Shown here in pieces: positions 1 through 7,352 of a stretch of DNA of 22,803 bases. This DNA is from a virus. The notes under the pieces were generated by a model. It made no database searches, was not told the DNA's origin, and was given only the letters and a program-made list of their open reading frames with translations. A program made the position numbers and the translations under genes. The stretch's first letter is position 1. Each line of letters starts with the position of its first letter. The DNA is taken from positions 1 to 22,803 of the IMG/VR virus record IMGVR_UViG_3300032893_000280; one strand, given 5' to 3'.

Positions 1-618
1 AGGATTCTGCAGAAGCGAAAAGAGACGCTGGCGCGGCGGCTCGTCGACCCCAACCTCGCTGTCGGCGCCGCCCGTGAGGCCGTCCGTTCCCCCGAGCGAG
101 CCTACGGTCGCGTTGGTCGCGGTCGCGAAGGGGGCGCTGACCCACGTCAAGACGTCGCCATTCGCGTGATTCGTCGCCTTGCCGGCGTCGAGGCTGCGGA
201 CCGGCACCAGCGCACCGTTGCCGTAGCTCCCCCCGACCGTGACCTCGTACCGAAGCCCCGTGCTGTCGAGAAGTTGCTGGCCGGTCGCCACCAAGGTACT
301 CGTGACGCTGACCGTAATCGTGATGACGCCCGTACTGCCGATCGCGGGCCGGCGCGAGAGCCCGAAGAGGTTGAGCCAACGGTCAAGAGAATCGCCCGTC
401 GCGGTGTCGGGCATGAGCTGGTCGGCCGTGATGGTGCCGTTCGCCTGCACGACCGCGAGCTCGTTAGCGAACGCGGTGGCCTGGAGCCAGTAGTCGCTCC
501 CAGGCCCCACGTTCGGTTTCGGAATCCCGATCGCGATGAGACCGTTCTTGATCGTACGAAGAATATCGTCCCGGATCTGGACGTTGGTCTTGGTCGCGTA
601 GGTGTTAAGGGCGGTCAT
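1..618 (-). CDS. Baseplate J-like protein (Mu gp47-like), N-terminal part
   Basis: The first 206 residues are present; the rest lies beyond the left edge. The start is the ATG at 618, which overlaps the TGA of the preceding gp46-like gene as ATGA. The translation begins MTALNTYATKTNVQIRDDIL and later has the GGTDGLTGGADSEVG stretch followed by DEPPRQRLFSLLQNP. That pattern, a Gly-rich turn then an acidic residue and R-x-R-L, is typical of the baseplate J family (Mu gp47, P2 gpJ, T4 gp6 relatives). These proteins form the wedge ring of the contractile-tail baseplate. Following gp45- and gp46-like genes is the Mu order, which supports the call. The frame has no stop up to base 1. Confidence 0.88.
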   Translation of the reverse strand, partial: MTALNTYATKTNVQIRDDILRTIKNGLIAIGIPKPNVGPGSDYWLQATAFANELAVVQANGTITADQLMPDTATGDSLDRWLNLFGLSRRPAIGSTGVITITVSVTSTLVATGQQLLDSTGLRYEVTVGGSYGNGALVPVRSLDAGKATNHANGDVLTWVSAPFATATNATVGSLGGTDGLTGGADSEVGVDEPPRQRLFSLLQNP

Positions 619-1094
619 GGTCCTACGAGGAGGGGGCTCTGCTGCCCCGTCGTGAGGTCGATCCACTGCAGCACCGCGATACCGGCATCGGGGCTACTCG
701 AGGGCTGTAGGACCGTGACGGAGACGATCTGCACGAGCTTGTCCTTTACGAGGTCCGCCAGCGCGTCCGTGATGGCGGCCGTGACCTGCTGACCGTAGTC
801 GCTCCCCTTCTCTTGGATGAGCGACAGCTTGCTCCCGAGCCCAGCTTGAGCCGACGAGTTGAAGATCGTCGTGAGCGCGAGCTGCACGAGCTGCTGAACC
901 GTCGGACACCCGACAACGCGTCCATCGGTCGTGAAGCTGTAGGACTTTGTCGTGGGGTTGAGGGCGCGTCCCGTTTGCGGAAGCCCGTTGGCGGGCAACG
1001 GCAAAAGCGCGTTGTTTGGCACCGCCGCACTGTCCGGCACACCGTAACCCGCCGACGACGATCCCGCGGGACACCCTCCTGCTCCGATGGGCAT
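615..1094 (-). CDS. Baseplate wedge protein, gp46 / GPW-gp25-like
   Basis: Codes for 159 aa. I chose the ATG at 1094 because it lies 4 bases past the stop of the preceding small gene and the product then begins MPIGAGGCPAG. The first third is Gly/Pro/Ala-rich. The conserved-looking part starts near SYSFTTDGRVVG, followed by TVQQLVQLALTTIF, a GSDYGQQVTAAITDAL helix and a closing VQIVSVTVLQPSS...AVLQWIDLTTG beta part. This matches the general plan of Mu gp46 and GPW/gp25 wedge proteins: a leading D.DG strand, a multi-residue helix and a late V.V.V strand. It sits between the spike and the baseplate J gene, as in Mu. The family assignment is by pattern and position only. Confidence 0.75.
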   Translation of the reverse strand: MPIGAGGCPAGSSSAGYGVPDSAAVPNNALLPLPANGLPQTGRALNPTTKSYSFTTDGRVVGCPTVQQLVQLALTTIFNSSAQAGLGSKLSLIQEKGSDYGQQVTAAITDALADLVKDKLVQIVSVTVLQPSSSPDAGIAVLQWIDLTTGQQSPLLVGP

Positions 1095-1098
1095 CGGG

Positions 1099-1248
1099 TC
1101 AATCCAAAGGGCAAAAGGGCGGTGGGATGGGGGTCGTGGGCATTTGGGGAACCGTGATGCCGAGGAACTGCAGGATGGTCTCGATGATGGCGAGGGGATC
1201 CAGCGTCGGGACCGGGATGCTGAGCGACGGAGGATTGCAGAGTGACAT
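1099..1248 (-). CDS. Small proline-rich baseplate-region protein (49 aa)
   Basis: A 49-residue product starting MSLCNPPSLSIPVPTLDPL and ending PPPFCPLD. It begins 7 bases after the spike stop and ends 4 bases before the gp46-like start, so it fits the operon without disturbing its neighbours. It is rich in Pro, Ile and Leu, has one Cys near each end (residues 4 and 46) and a central hydrophobic helix-like stretch (LAIIETILQFLGI). I do not recognise the family. Its position directly after the spike suggests a small baseplate or spike-associated part, but that is inference. The same frame remains open upstream inside the spike gene, but the first sensible start is the ATG at 1248. Confidence 0.6.
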   Translation of the reverse strand: MSLCNPPSLSIPVPTLDPLAIIETILQFLGITVPQMPTTPIPPPFCPLD

Positions 1249-1255
1249 CGGAACC

Positions 1256-1954
1256 TCACACGCTGATGAAGACGTTGGTCGACGGCAGCCCCGCGAGCGC
1301 CGTGGGGCCATAGAGGGCCGGCGTCGCGGGTGCCGCGGGCTTGGGTCCGATGGTCGTCAGGACGTCGCCCACCAGGGCCGCGACACTCCCGTGCACACTC
1401 GCGGTCTGGCCAATGAGCTTCGCGTCCCCCGTGGCCGTCAGCATGAGGGCCGCTTGCCCGGCCGTGATCGTGATGCCCTGCGCGTTGATCGTGATGCCCC
1501 CCCAAGGGGTCGAGAGTGTATAGCCCGAGGGTCCTATCGTTTCGCTGATGGTCGTACCGCCCGACGTGTTGTCGCTCGTCGTGAGGTGCGTCACGCTCCC
1601 GTCGGCCTTGTAGAGCGTGCGGGCCTGACCGAGGTTGGCCCCGACGCACGTCTCGCCCGACTTGAGGTTGCCGTAGACCGAGGAACGCCGCAGGTCTCGC
1701 GTCGCGATGATCATGTCGCGATTCGAGTGCTTGATCGTGATGGCCTGACACGACGCTCCACCCTGTGTGGGGGGCGCGGGGAGGGACCAGAGTCCCGGCG
1801 GTCCCCAGAGCTCCGCCTGGTCGCTGTCGGGCACCTGCTTGGTCGAATCGCCGAGCTGACAGAGAATTGTTTTCGTCGCGGCGTCGATAGCGGCGAACAG
1901 GACGTCCTTCCCGACGTCGAACAAGTAGCTGAAGGTGTCTTGTGCGGTTCTCAA
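1256..1954 (-). CDS. Baseplate spike / assembly protein, Mu gp45-like
   Basis: Codes for 232 aa if it starts at the TTG at 1954, which overlaps the TGA of the hub gene as TTGA. The next ATG is about 90 residues in and would cut into the conserved-looking region, so TTG with translational coupling is the best choice, although no good Shine-Dalgarno is visible. The N-terminal part (AELWGPPGLWSLPAPPTQGG) resembles the start of Mu gp45-type spikes. Then come RSSVYGNLKSGETCVG and alternating short polar and hydrophobic strands (GGITINAQGITITAG, LMLTATGDAKLIG), typical of the OB-fold plus triple-stranded beta-helix that forms the membrane-piercing central spike. Its place after the hub gene is the Mu order. 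Confidence 0.78.
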   Translation of the reverse strand: MRTAQDTFSYLFDVGKDVLFAAIDAATKTILCQLGDSTKQVPDSDQAELWGPPGLWSLPAPPTQGGASCQAITIKHSNRDMIIATRDLRRSSVYGNLKSGETCVGANLGQARTLYKADGSVTHLTTSDNTSGGTTISETIGPSGYTLSTPWGGITINAQGITITAGQAALMLTATGDAKLIGQTASVHGSVAALVGDVLTTIGPKPAAPATPALYGPTALAGLPSTNVFISV

Positions 1955-3210
1955 TGGGTGGGTCCGAAGATGAGGGATCCGGGGCGAATGAGTTCGAGCT
2001 TCGTCTTGGTACCTTGACGGGCCGCCTTGGAGAAGCGTCGCCCCAGTACCCAGAGGGCGCCCTGGAGGTTGCTCGGCTCGTCGTCGACATCGATAATGGT
2101 GTCCACCGCGACCGGCTGGTTGTTCAGCACGTGGCCCTGGATGGTGTAGTGGCACGCGAGCGAGCGCCGGAGACACATCGAGAGCTGCCGATAGGTGTAG
2201 GACTCTAGCTCGGCCTGATTGTGACTCTCGGGGTCGTAGAGGTAGAGGGGGCGGGCGCCCGGCTCTGTGTAGCTCGGGAAGGCGACGGTCGCGGCCGGGA
2301 GTTGAAGAAACTTAATCTCGGGGTAGGCGTCGACGATCTCGGACCTCGCCTCATTGTCGATGTCGACCGCGGGATTGAAGATCCCGGCTTTCAGGGTCGA
2401 CTTCGCGTACTCGCCCCCGCCTCCGAACCCCGTCGTGATGATGACGGACGGCTGACCCTTGGCCGAAACCCGGACGTCGGTCGACTCGACGTTGTTGTGG
2501 ATCCCGCCGTCACTCGCGGTCTGGCGGAGCTGGTACCGGATGTCCTGGTCGAAGTCGGGCTGCCCCACGACGACCGTCTGACCGTCGGCCGCGGGCCAGA
2601 TCCAAAGCCCCGCGCGCTGTGTCACTCGACTCGCGAACGCAAACGCGCCCTCGTTGGGGTACGGCTTCAGCTCGTGCGCGATCACGTTCTTGAGCGGCTT
2701 GCCCGTCTTGGACGTGCGAGTTCCGTAAATCGCGCCCGTGATGGCGTTGCGGTTCGCCGAGTTGTCATCCGCCAACGCCGTAATGCCGAAGGGCCCAAAC
2801 ACCTCCTGCACGACCTGCTCGATCGTCATCGTGGGTTTGAAGCGCGACTTGGGGTCCACATGGCAGTCGACCGCGGGCGAGAGCCAGTCGCGCCCCTCGA
2901 TCGTCATGACGAAGCCGGACGACCGGTCGCCCCGTACCGCGATATCGTCCACGTACCCGACGGTCTGCCGCTGGCCGTTGATCCAAACTTCGACCCGCGT
3001 CCTAGGCGTGATCGCGATCCGCTCGATGTCGCTGATCTCGTCGACGTCGATCGAGAAACTCCACCCGTCCGAAGGCGTGAGGAAGTCCTGATTGTACTCG
3101 TACGCGATGAACTTCTGGAACTCGAGCGGCACCCCCCCTTGGAGAAAGACGTTCGGGAACTTGATCGCAACGCTGCCCAGCTCGGGCGGGTTGTTGTCGA
3201 AGAGCGCCAT
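1951..3210 (-). CDS. Baseplate hub protein, Mu gpP-like
   Basis: Codes for 419 aa from the ATG at 3210 (MALFDNNPPELG). The frame is open further upstream, but only through the intergenic hairpin and antisense-like sequence without another good start. Residues around RVEVWINGQRQTVGYVDDI, followed by VMTIEGRDWLSPAVDC, match the first domain of gpP/gp44-type hubs: a 'v.v.idG....GyvD' strand pair, then 'v.v.GRd...DlvDc'. Hubs of this family form the trimer joining tube, spike and tape-measure end. A perfect 11-bp hairpin sits directly before the ATG and there is no normal Shine-Dalgarno, so expression may depend on coupling to the upstream gene. The TGA overlaps the start of the spike gene. Confidence 0.8.
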   Translation of the reverse strand: MALFDNNPPELGSVAIKFPNVFLQGGVPLEFQKFIAYEYNQDFLTPSDGWSFSIDVDEISDIERIAITPRTRVEVWINGQRQTVGYVDDIAVRGDRSSGFVMTIEGRDWLSPAVDCHVDPKSRFKPTMTIEQVVQEVFGPFGITALADDNSANRNAITGAIYGTRTSKTGKPLKNVIAHELKPYPNEGAFAFASRVTQRAGLWIWPAADGQTVVVGQPDFDQDIRYQLRQTASDGGIHNNVESTDVRVSAKGQPSVIITTGFGGGGEYAKSTLKAGIFNPAVDIDNEARSEIVDAYPEIKFLQLPAATVAFPSYTEPGARPLYLYDPESHNQAELESYTYRQLSMCLRRSLACHYTIQGHVLNNQPVAVDTIIDVDDEPSNLQGALWVLGRRFSKAARQGTKTKLELIRPGSLIFGPTH

Positions 3211-3240
3211 GGGGAATGGATGACCGGGTATCCATTCCCC
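3211..3240 (-). repeat. Perfect 11-bp inverted repeat (hairpin) at a stop/start junction
   Basis: Read on the minus strand, the arms are GGGGAATGGAT and ATCCATTCCCC with the 8-base loop ACCCGGTC. The first stem base is the last base of the TAG of the gpN-like gene, and the ATG of the hub gene follows the second arm directly. No T-run follows, so it is not an intrinsic terminator. A related hairpin lies just after the tube gene (7328-7351). Confidence 0.8.
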
Positions 3241-4265
3241 TAAGTCGTGGGGGTGTAGAACCGCACGATGCTGTTGGCCGGCACGACGGGGGTCTGCACG
3301 TACGCGGGGTTCAGCGTCATGATGTCGACGATGTTGGCGTTGAGCTGCCCGGAGATTTGCGCCAGCGTGCAGTCCTTGGGCGACCGGTAGAACGAGACGG
3401 GCCGCGCCTTCGCGATCTGCGTGGCCTTGAGGTCGTAGCACGCGCTCTTGCCCAACTCGGCGCTCTGGAACATCGGCCAGTTGAGAGGGCTCGCGTTCTC
3501 GGCCCTGTTGAGCGAGTCCTCGAGCTGCTGCGCCTGGTAGATGAAGTTGTCGATGCGGCCCGCAAACTCCTTGGAAAGAAGGGTGGGGATGTCCGTCACA
3601 GCCCGAATCGACATCATGAGGTCCGAGAAGCTGAAGGGCGGCACATAGGGCTGCGGCACGATCGCGGGATCGAGGTTCAGGATGTCGCTGTCGAGATCTC
3701 CCGCGGCCTGCTGGGCATTCGCGAGTGGCGATGGCGACGCGAGGTCAAACCCCAGCTCGTCGATGCTGTCGTCGGTCTCGAGCCACACGACGTTGCAGTC
3801 CACGCCGCCCCGACGCGTCGCGCTCCACGTCGTCGAAAACGATTCGACCTTGCACTTGAACTCCCCCAACTCCGGCTGGATGAATAGCCCCGTCGTGCGG
3901 TCAGCACACGCGGCAAAGAACTGCCGCCACACCAGCGGATAGAGGGGCTGGACCCAGCTCTCCTGCAGACCGCGCGACAGCCCGTTGATGAACGGAATGC
4001 GGGCACGGAACTGCAGGGGCGCACGCCCCGTGCCCTCGATGTGGGCACCGTCACGGTCCGAAAACTTGTGGATCGCGAGGTCTTGTCGAAGCTCGATCGA
4101 CGTCTCCTCGTACGGGACCTCAATGGCGCGCCACGACATCGGGAGAAGGTTCGAAAACAGCTGGTCGGTCGACGCCGCGACGTTGTTTTGACCCGCGGTC
4201 GCGGCCGCCTGGCTGGCCGCGATGCCGGCCGCGGTTCCCGATGCTGCAAGAGGATTGAGCGGCAC
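3240..4265 (-). CDS. Mu gpN-like DNA circularisation / baseplate protein with LysM-like C-terminus
   Basis: Codes for 341 aa from a GTG at 4265, preceded by a strong GGGGAGGT Shine-Dalgarno with about 5 bases of spacing. Residues 1-35 are Ala/Gly-rich. Residues about 40-165 (LPMSWRAIEVPYEET, then a GLFIQPELGEFKCKVES beta stretch) resemble the 'DNA circularisation N-terminal' domain of Mu gpN, which is really a tail/baseplate component. The last 50 residues (292-341: FYRSPKDCTLAQISGQLNAN, DIMTLNPAY, IVRFYTPTT) look like a LysM or gpX-like peptidoglycan-binding module. It lies between tape measure and hub, as gpN does in Mu. The N-domain call is fairly secure; the LysM-like call is moderate. 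Confidence 0.78.
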   Translation of the reverse strand: MPLNPLAASGTAAGIAASQAAATAGQNNVAASTDQLFSNLLPMSWRAIEVPYEETSIELRQDLAIHKFSDRDGAHIEGTGRAPLQFRARIPFINGLSRGLQESWVQPLYPLVWRQFFAACADRTTGLFIQPELGEFKCKVESFSTTWSATRRGGVDCNVVWLETDDSIDELGFDLASPSPLANAQQAAGDLDSDILNLDPAIVPQPYVPPFSFSDLMMSIRAVTDIPTLLSKEFAGRIDNFIYQAQQLEDSLNRAENASPLNWPMFQSAELGKSACYDLKATQIAKARPVSFYRSPKDCTLAQISGQLNANIVDIMTLNPAYVQTPVVPANSIVRFYTPTT

Positions 4266-4268
4266 GCG

Positions 4269-6380
4269 TTACCTCCCCGGTGACCCGATGGGGACGTGGC
4301 GCGCGGGGTCGACCGACGCCACGCCGGCCGTATCGTGCAGAGCCTTCGCGGTATCGGCCAGCGCTTCCCGAAGATCTTTCAGCGTTCGGATCGTACCGTC
4401 GACCTCCGCCTTGTGACGCCCCTGGTCCAGCCCGAGCCCTTGCGCGATGGCACCAAAGCTCACCATGCTGCCGAGTCCGCGGTGGACGTCAAAGACCTTG
4501 CCAGCGTCTTGCTCGTCCTTCAGCTTCGCCTCTTGCGTTGCGATGTCCTTTTGGATCTTCGCGACGTCCGCGGGCGTGACCTTGCCCGTGCGGATGTTGC
4601 CCCGCACGTTACTGATGTCGTTGGTGGCGCCGAGTTCACCCGCGAGTTTCCCCCGTTGTTCCCCCACGTCCTTGTTGGCCAGCCAGTCGATGATCGCCAT
4701 GCCGGTGATCGTGATCGCGGCCGCGGCCGCGATGATGCCACCCCCCTGGCCGATACGGTTCGTCAACGCCTGGCCGACGAGCTGACCCAACCCCGCGGTC
4801 GCGAGCTCCTTCGTGATGCTGAGCGTGACAGCGGTCCCGATGCCGCGCCACGGGTTTTGAATCAGCCACTCCGCGACGTCCAAGATGCCGTTCATGAACT
4901 TCTCCACGGCCTCCTTGTTGTTCTCGAGCGTGCCGGCCAAGCGATCCAGGATGGGCTCGACGCGCTGACTCACGACCTCACTCACTTGATTGAGCGCTTT
5001 TTGAAACCGCTCCGCGGGCGTCGACATGAGCTGTTGCATCTGGGCATCGAGATCCCCGCCCGTCATCGTGGCGCCCGTGACGCTCGCCATCTTGGCCTGG
5101 ATGGCCGCGATGCCGGCCTCCCCTCCACCCGCCGCCGTGTAGGCGGGCTGCAATGACCGGAAGAGGGCGGTGCCCCGAAGACCGAAAATCTTCTCGATCT
5201 TCGTGATGTCGCCCCCGGTGCCGCGAAACACCGAAGCGATCATCTGCTCGGGCGACTCCATGCGCCCATACTGGTCGTACTTGACCCCCATCTGTTCCAA
5301 CCCCACCGTATCCTTGGTGGACTTGCGATGCGCCCCCGCCTCGGCCGAGAGGTTTTTGATGAAGGTCCCGGCCTCCTCGACGGTGCCTTCCGGCGCCGCG
5401 AGCTGCCCGAGTGCCAAAAGCTTGCGCTGATTGTCGGCCGCGTTGCCCTGGTAGGACGAGCGAGTCGACGACAGAATTCCGATCTGCCTCGCGACGTCGA
5501 CCATCGACATCGAGCCCGCTTTGCCTTGAGCGTAGACGTCGAGCAACATCTGCTGCATGTCGCCCGACTTGAGATCCTGATTTTGACTTTGGAGCGTGCC
5601 GGCCGCGCTCGCGATCTCGTTGATGTCGGTGCCCGTGACCTTGGAGAGCTTGGCGAAGAAACCCGCGTTCGCCATCACGCCCTGAAAGTCGCCGCCGCGT
5701 GCCTTGCGGCTGTACTCCAGCATGCCCGCCACGACATCGCCCTTCGCCATCCCGGTATCCTGCGAGACACCGCTCGCGAGCGACAGGATGCTGCCCACGT
5801 TGGCGCCCGGAGGCGGGGCACCGCCGGTCGTGACGGCGTTGACGAGGAGCGCGGCCGTCTTTTGGGCCGAGAGTTCCTTGCTCGCGATGTCGGCCAGCGC
5901 GAACCCGCCCCCGATCGCGAGCGCACCGCCCGCGAGGCTCGCCATGCTGCCCAGCGAGTGGCCTACGCCCCTCGTGACGGCGTGCCCGATGCCACGACTG
6001 ATGCGGGCACGTTGACGCTCGATCTCCTCAGCGGCGCGACGTGCTTCCCGGATCTCGGCGTTGGCCGATTGCTCGGCGTAGCGACCCGCCATCTCGGCCG
6101 AGCGCCGACGCACCTGCTCCTTCCACTGTTCGAGTCGCTCCGTTTCTTTCGCGACCCCATCGCCGATCCTCTTCTCGGCAACCGCAGTCTTGTCGATCAG
6201 CTTCTCGCGCTCCGTCGCCTCTTCCTTCGCGACCAGAACGCGCCGCTTCGAGGCCCGCGTCGCTTCCTTGACGGCCCACTCCTCGGCCTTGAGCATCCGC
6301 GCCTCGATGGTCGCGAACGCGCGCTCGACGTCCGCCACCCCCGCGGTGGCAAATCGAATCAAAACGGGGTCAATCGCCAT
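4269..6380 (-). CDS. Tail tape measure protein
   Basis: Codes for 703 aa, starting at the ATG at 6380. Residues about 20-135 are highly charged and Ala/Glu/Arg-rich, as expected of a long coiled coil. Hydrophobic Gly/Ala segments follow at about 146-167 and again at 546-567 (GGGIIAAAAAITITGMAIID), both typical of tape measures that insert in the host membrane. The middle (SGVSQDTGMAKGDVVAGMLEYSRK, and the later VFRGTGGDITKIEKIFGLRGTALF) has the repeating helical character of phage tail tape-measure domains. It is the longest tail gene and follows the assembly chaperone. The start has only a weak GAG Shine-Dalgarno, and an intrinsic terminator lies about 30 bases upstream, so its output is probably held below that of the tube and sheath. 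Confidence 0.9.
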   Translation of the reverse strand: MAIDPVLIRFATAGVADVERAFATIEARMLKAEEWAVKEATRASKRRVLVAKEEATEREKLIDKTAVAEKRIGDGVAKETERLEQWKEQVRRRSAEMAGRYAEQSANAEIREARRAAEEIERQRARISRGIGHAVTRGVGHSLGSMASLAGGALAIGGGFALADIASKELSAQKTAALLVNAVTTGGAPPPGANVGSILSLASGVSQDTGMAKGDVVAGMLEYSRKARGGDFQGVMANAGFFAKLSKVTGTDINEIASAAGTLQSQNQDLKSGDMQQMLLDVYAQGKAGSMSMVDVARQIGILSSTRSSYQGNAADNQRKLLALGQLAAPEGTVEEAGTFIKNLSAEAGAHRKSTKDTVGLEQMGVKYDQYGRMESPEQMIASVFRGTGGDITKIEKIFGLRGTALFRSLQPAYTAAGGGEAGIAAIQAKMASVTGATMTGGDLDAQMQQLMSTPAERFQKALNQVSEVVSQRVEPILDRLAGTLENNKEAVEKFMNGILDVAEWLIQNPWRGIGTAVTLSITKELATAGLGQLVGQALTNRIGQGGGIIAAAAAITITGMAIIDWLANKDVGEQRGKLAGELGATNDISNVRGNIRTGKVTPADVAKIQKDIATQEAKLKDEQDAGKVFDVHRGLGSMVSFGAIAQGLGLDQGRHKAEVDGTIRTLKDLREALADTAKALHDTAGVASVDPARHVPIGSPGR

Positions 6381-6410
6381 CTTGATCTCACGGCATCACT
6401 TTTAGGGAGG

Positions 6411-6453
6411 AAAAAACGAAAAGCCCACCCGGAGGACATTCTCAGGTGGGCTT
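6411..6453 (-). terminator. Intrinsic (rho-independent) terminator upstream of the tape-measure gene
   Basis: On the minus strand the stem is AAGCCCACC / GGTGGGCTT (9 bp, no mismatch) with a 15-base loop, followed at once by TTCGTTTTTT. This is the form of an intrinsic terminator for minus-strand transcription. It lies about 48 bases past the end of the frameshifted chaperone frame and 30 bases before the tape-measure ATG. No clear promoter is seen between it and that ATG, so it more likely works as a partial terminator (attenuator) than as the end of the operon. Confidence 0.8.
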
Positions 6454-6500
6454 CGTGACGTCTGGGAGTTCGGGGGGATAACTTTCGTTCGGCGGGCGGT

Positions 6501-6719
6501 CTACCGGCGGATGGGCGGGGGGTTTTGGGCTAAGATGGCTCGGGCCTGGTCGGCCGTGATGCCTCGGGCGGACTGCTGTCGTTCGGGCTCTCGGGGGAGA
6601 TTTCGGTGGAGGACCCGCTTGGCGGCGGCCCAGCAGAGCCACTGCCCGTCCGTAACGCTCGAAGGCGTGACGCCGAATGCAAGAGCAGCAGATTCTTCGC
6701 GTCCGACGACAGCGCAGCT
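6501..6719 (-). CDS. -1 frame extension of the tail assembly chaperone
   Basis: This is the 72-codon tail, plus TAG, reached by a -1 shift at 6719-6725. It begins SCAVVGREESAALAFGVTPS and ends DQARAILAQNPPPIRR. Third-position G/C preference is strong in the zero frame up to about 6690 and then moves to this frame, supporting real coding here. The fused product would be about 243 aa (171 from the zero frame plus 72). The AFGVTPSSVTDGQWLCWAA part resembles the C-terminal section of G-T type chaperones, which binds the tape measure. A true frame-disrupting mutation or assembly error is the alternative, but a canonical slippery heptamer exactly in phase makes programmed shifting more likely. Confidence 0.65.
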   Translation of the reverse strand, partial: SCAVVGREESAALAFGVTPSSVTDGQWLCWAAAKRVLHRNLPREPERQQSARGITADQARAILAQNPPPIRR

Positions 6720-7231
6720 AAAGGGACTTGGCTCGCCCCCTCGGCCAAGCGCTCGAGCCACTGTTCCATCTCGTCGTTCGTCATCATCGAAATGATGGGA
6801 CCGCTCTCGGCCTGGAAGTCGCAGTAGGCCTGGAACAGTACCGCGAACTCGTCGCTCGTGACGAACTTGCGCGCCAACTCGGCGTTGGGGAACGCCGGAG
6901 GATTGCCCGGCATCCCGGGCGCGCGGCACGCCCTGACGATAACCTCGACCACGAGCGCGTTGCGGTAGATGTCCTGATAGCCGAGGTTCGCATCCCCCGA
7001 CTTCTGCGCATCCTTCAGGACGGACTTCGCGTAGGTGTCCGCGGCCGCGCGCGCGCTCATGAGCTCCGCTTCGGTCAGGACCTGGACGCTGACGCGGGCC
7101 TCGAGCCAGTCGCCCGTCACGGGGTGGCGACGCGGATAGCCGATCTCCTTGGTGGGGCGCGGCAGCGTCGTGAGCTGCCCCCAGAGGTCCGAAGGATCAA
7201 TGCGGGCCGGGGGGCTGTTGGTCTGCTGCAT
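6530..7231 (-). CDS. Tail assembly chaperone (short form)
   Basis: Codes for 233 aa in the zero frame. The ATG at 7231 has an AGGGAG Shine-Dalgarno 4-5 bases away. Residues about 45-165 are helical (SVQVLTEAELMSARAAADTY ... SDEFAVLFQAYCDFQ ... NDEMEQWLERLAEG), like the helical G-type domain of phage tail assembly chaperones that hold the tape measure while the tube polymerises. After about residue 200 the zero-frame product becomes Pro/Ser/Glu-rich and third-position bias is lost, while the -1 frame becomes well biased. The gene sits between the tube and tape-measure genes, the standard place for this chaperone. The family call rests on position and pattern, since these proteins are poorly conserved in sequence. 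Confidence 0.78.
   Translation of the reverse strand: MQQTNSPPARIDPSDLWGQLTTLPRPTKEIGYPRRHPVTGDWLEARVSVQVLTEAELMSARAAADTYAKSVLKDAQKSGDANLGYQDIYRNALVVEVIVRACRAPGMPGNPPAFPNAELARKFVTSDEFAVLFQAYCDFQAESGPIISMMTNDEMEQWLERLAEGASQVPLAALSSDAKNLLLLHSASRLRALRTGSGSAGPPPSGSSTEISPESPNDSSPPEASRPTRPEPS
6719..6725 (-). other. Slippery heptamer C CCT TTA for -1 ribosomal frameshifting
   Basis: On the minus strand the sequence is CCCTTTA, read in the zero frame as GTC CCT TTA (Val-Pro-Leu, residues 169-171). It fits X XXY YYZ exactly with X=C, Y=T, Z=A and is in the right phase. A -1 slip re-pairs as CCC TTT and enters the frame that stays open to 6501. Frameshifting in the chaperone gene between tube and tape measure is widely conserved in tailed phages. 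Confidence 0.65.
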
Positions 7232-7327
7232 GTCGCTCCCTTCCCAGGTCGCCCCGGGAACGCGTTTTGAGGGGTGGAGAGACCTTGGGCGCCCTGGAGG
7301 GCGGAAAGGCGTTCCTGCGTCATCCTA

Positions 7328-7351
7328 GAGCGGATGACCCGCTATCCGTTC
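7328..7351 (-). repeat. Hairpin after the tube gene, related to the one at 3211-3240
   Basis: On the minus strand the arms are GAACGGAT and ATCCGCTC (7 of 8 pairs) with the 8-base loop AGCGGGTC. It begins one base after the TAG of the tube gene. The core GGATA-C/G-C-C/G-GGTCATCC is shared with the hairpin at 3211-3240, 14 of 16 bases being identical, and both begin at a TAG stop. No T-run follows. Confidence 0.6.
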
Positions 7352-7352
7352 G

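Noticed and set aside
615-2090. One long minus-strand frame joining spike-region shadow sequence to the gp46-like gene
   Set aside because: Only the part from 1094 to 615 looks like a real protein. Upstream it is a shadow of the spike and the small proline-rich gene.
7117-7323. Possible small gene in the gap between tube and chaperone
   Set aside because: It runs into the chaperone gene in another frame, lacks a clear ribosome site and has no recognisable pattern; the 120-base gap is better explained as a leader with a hairpin.
7328-7351. Hairpin after the tube gene as an intrinsic terminator
   Set aside because: The stem has a mismatch and is not followed by a T-run, so it is listed only as a repeated hairpin.
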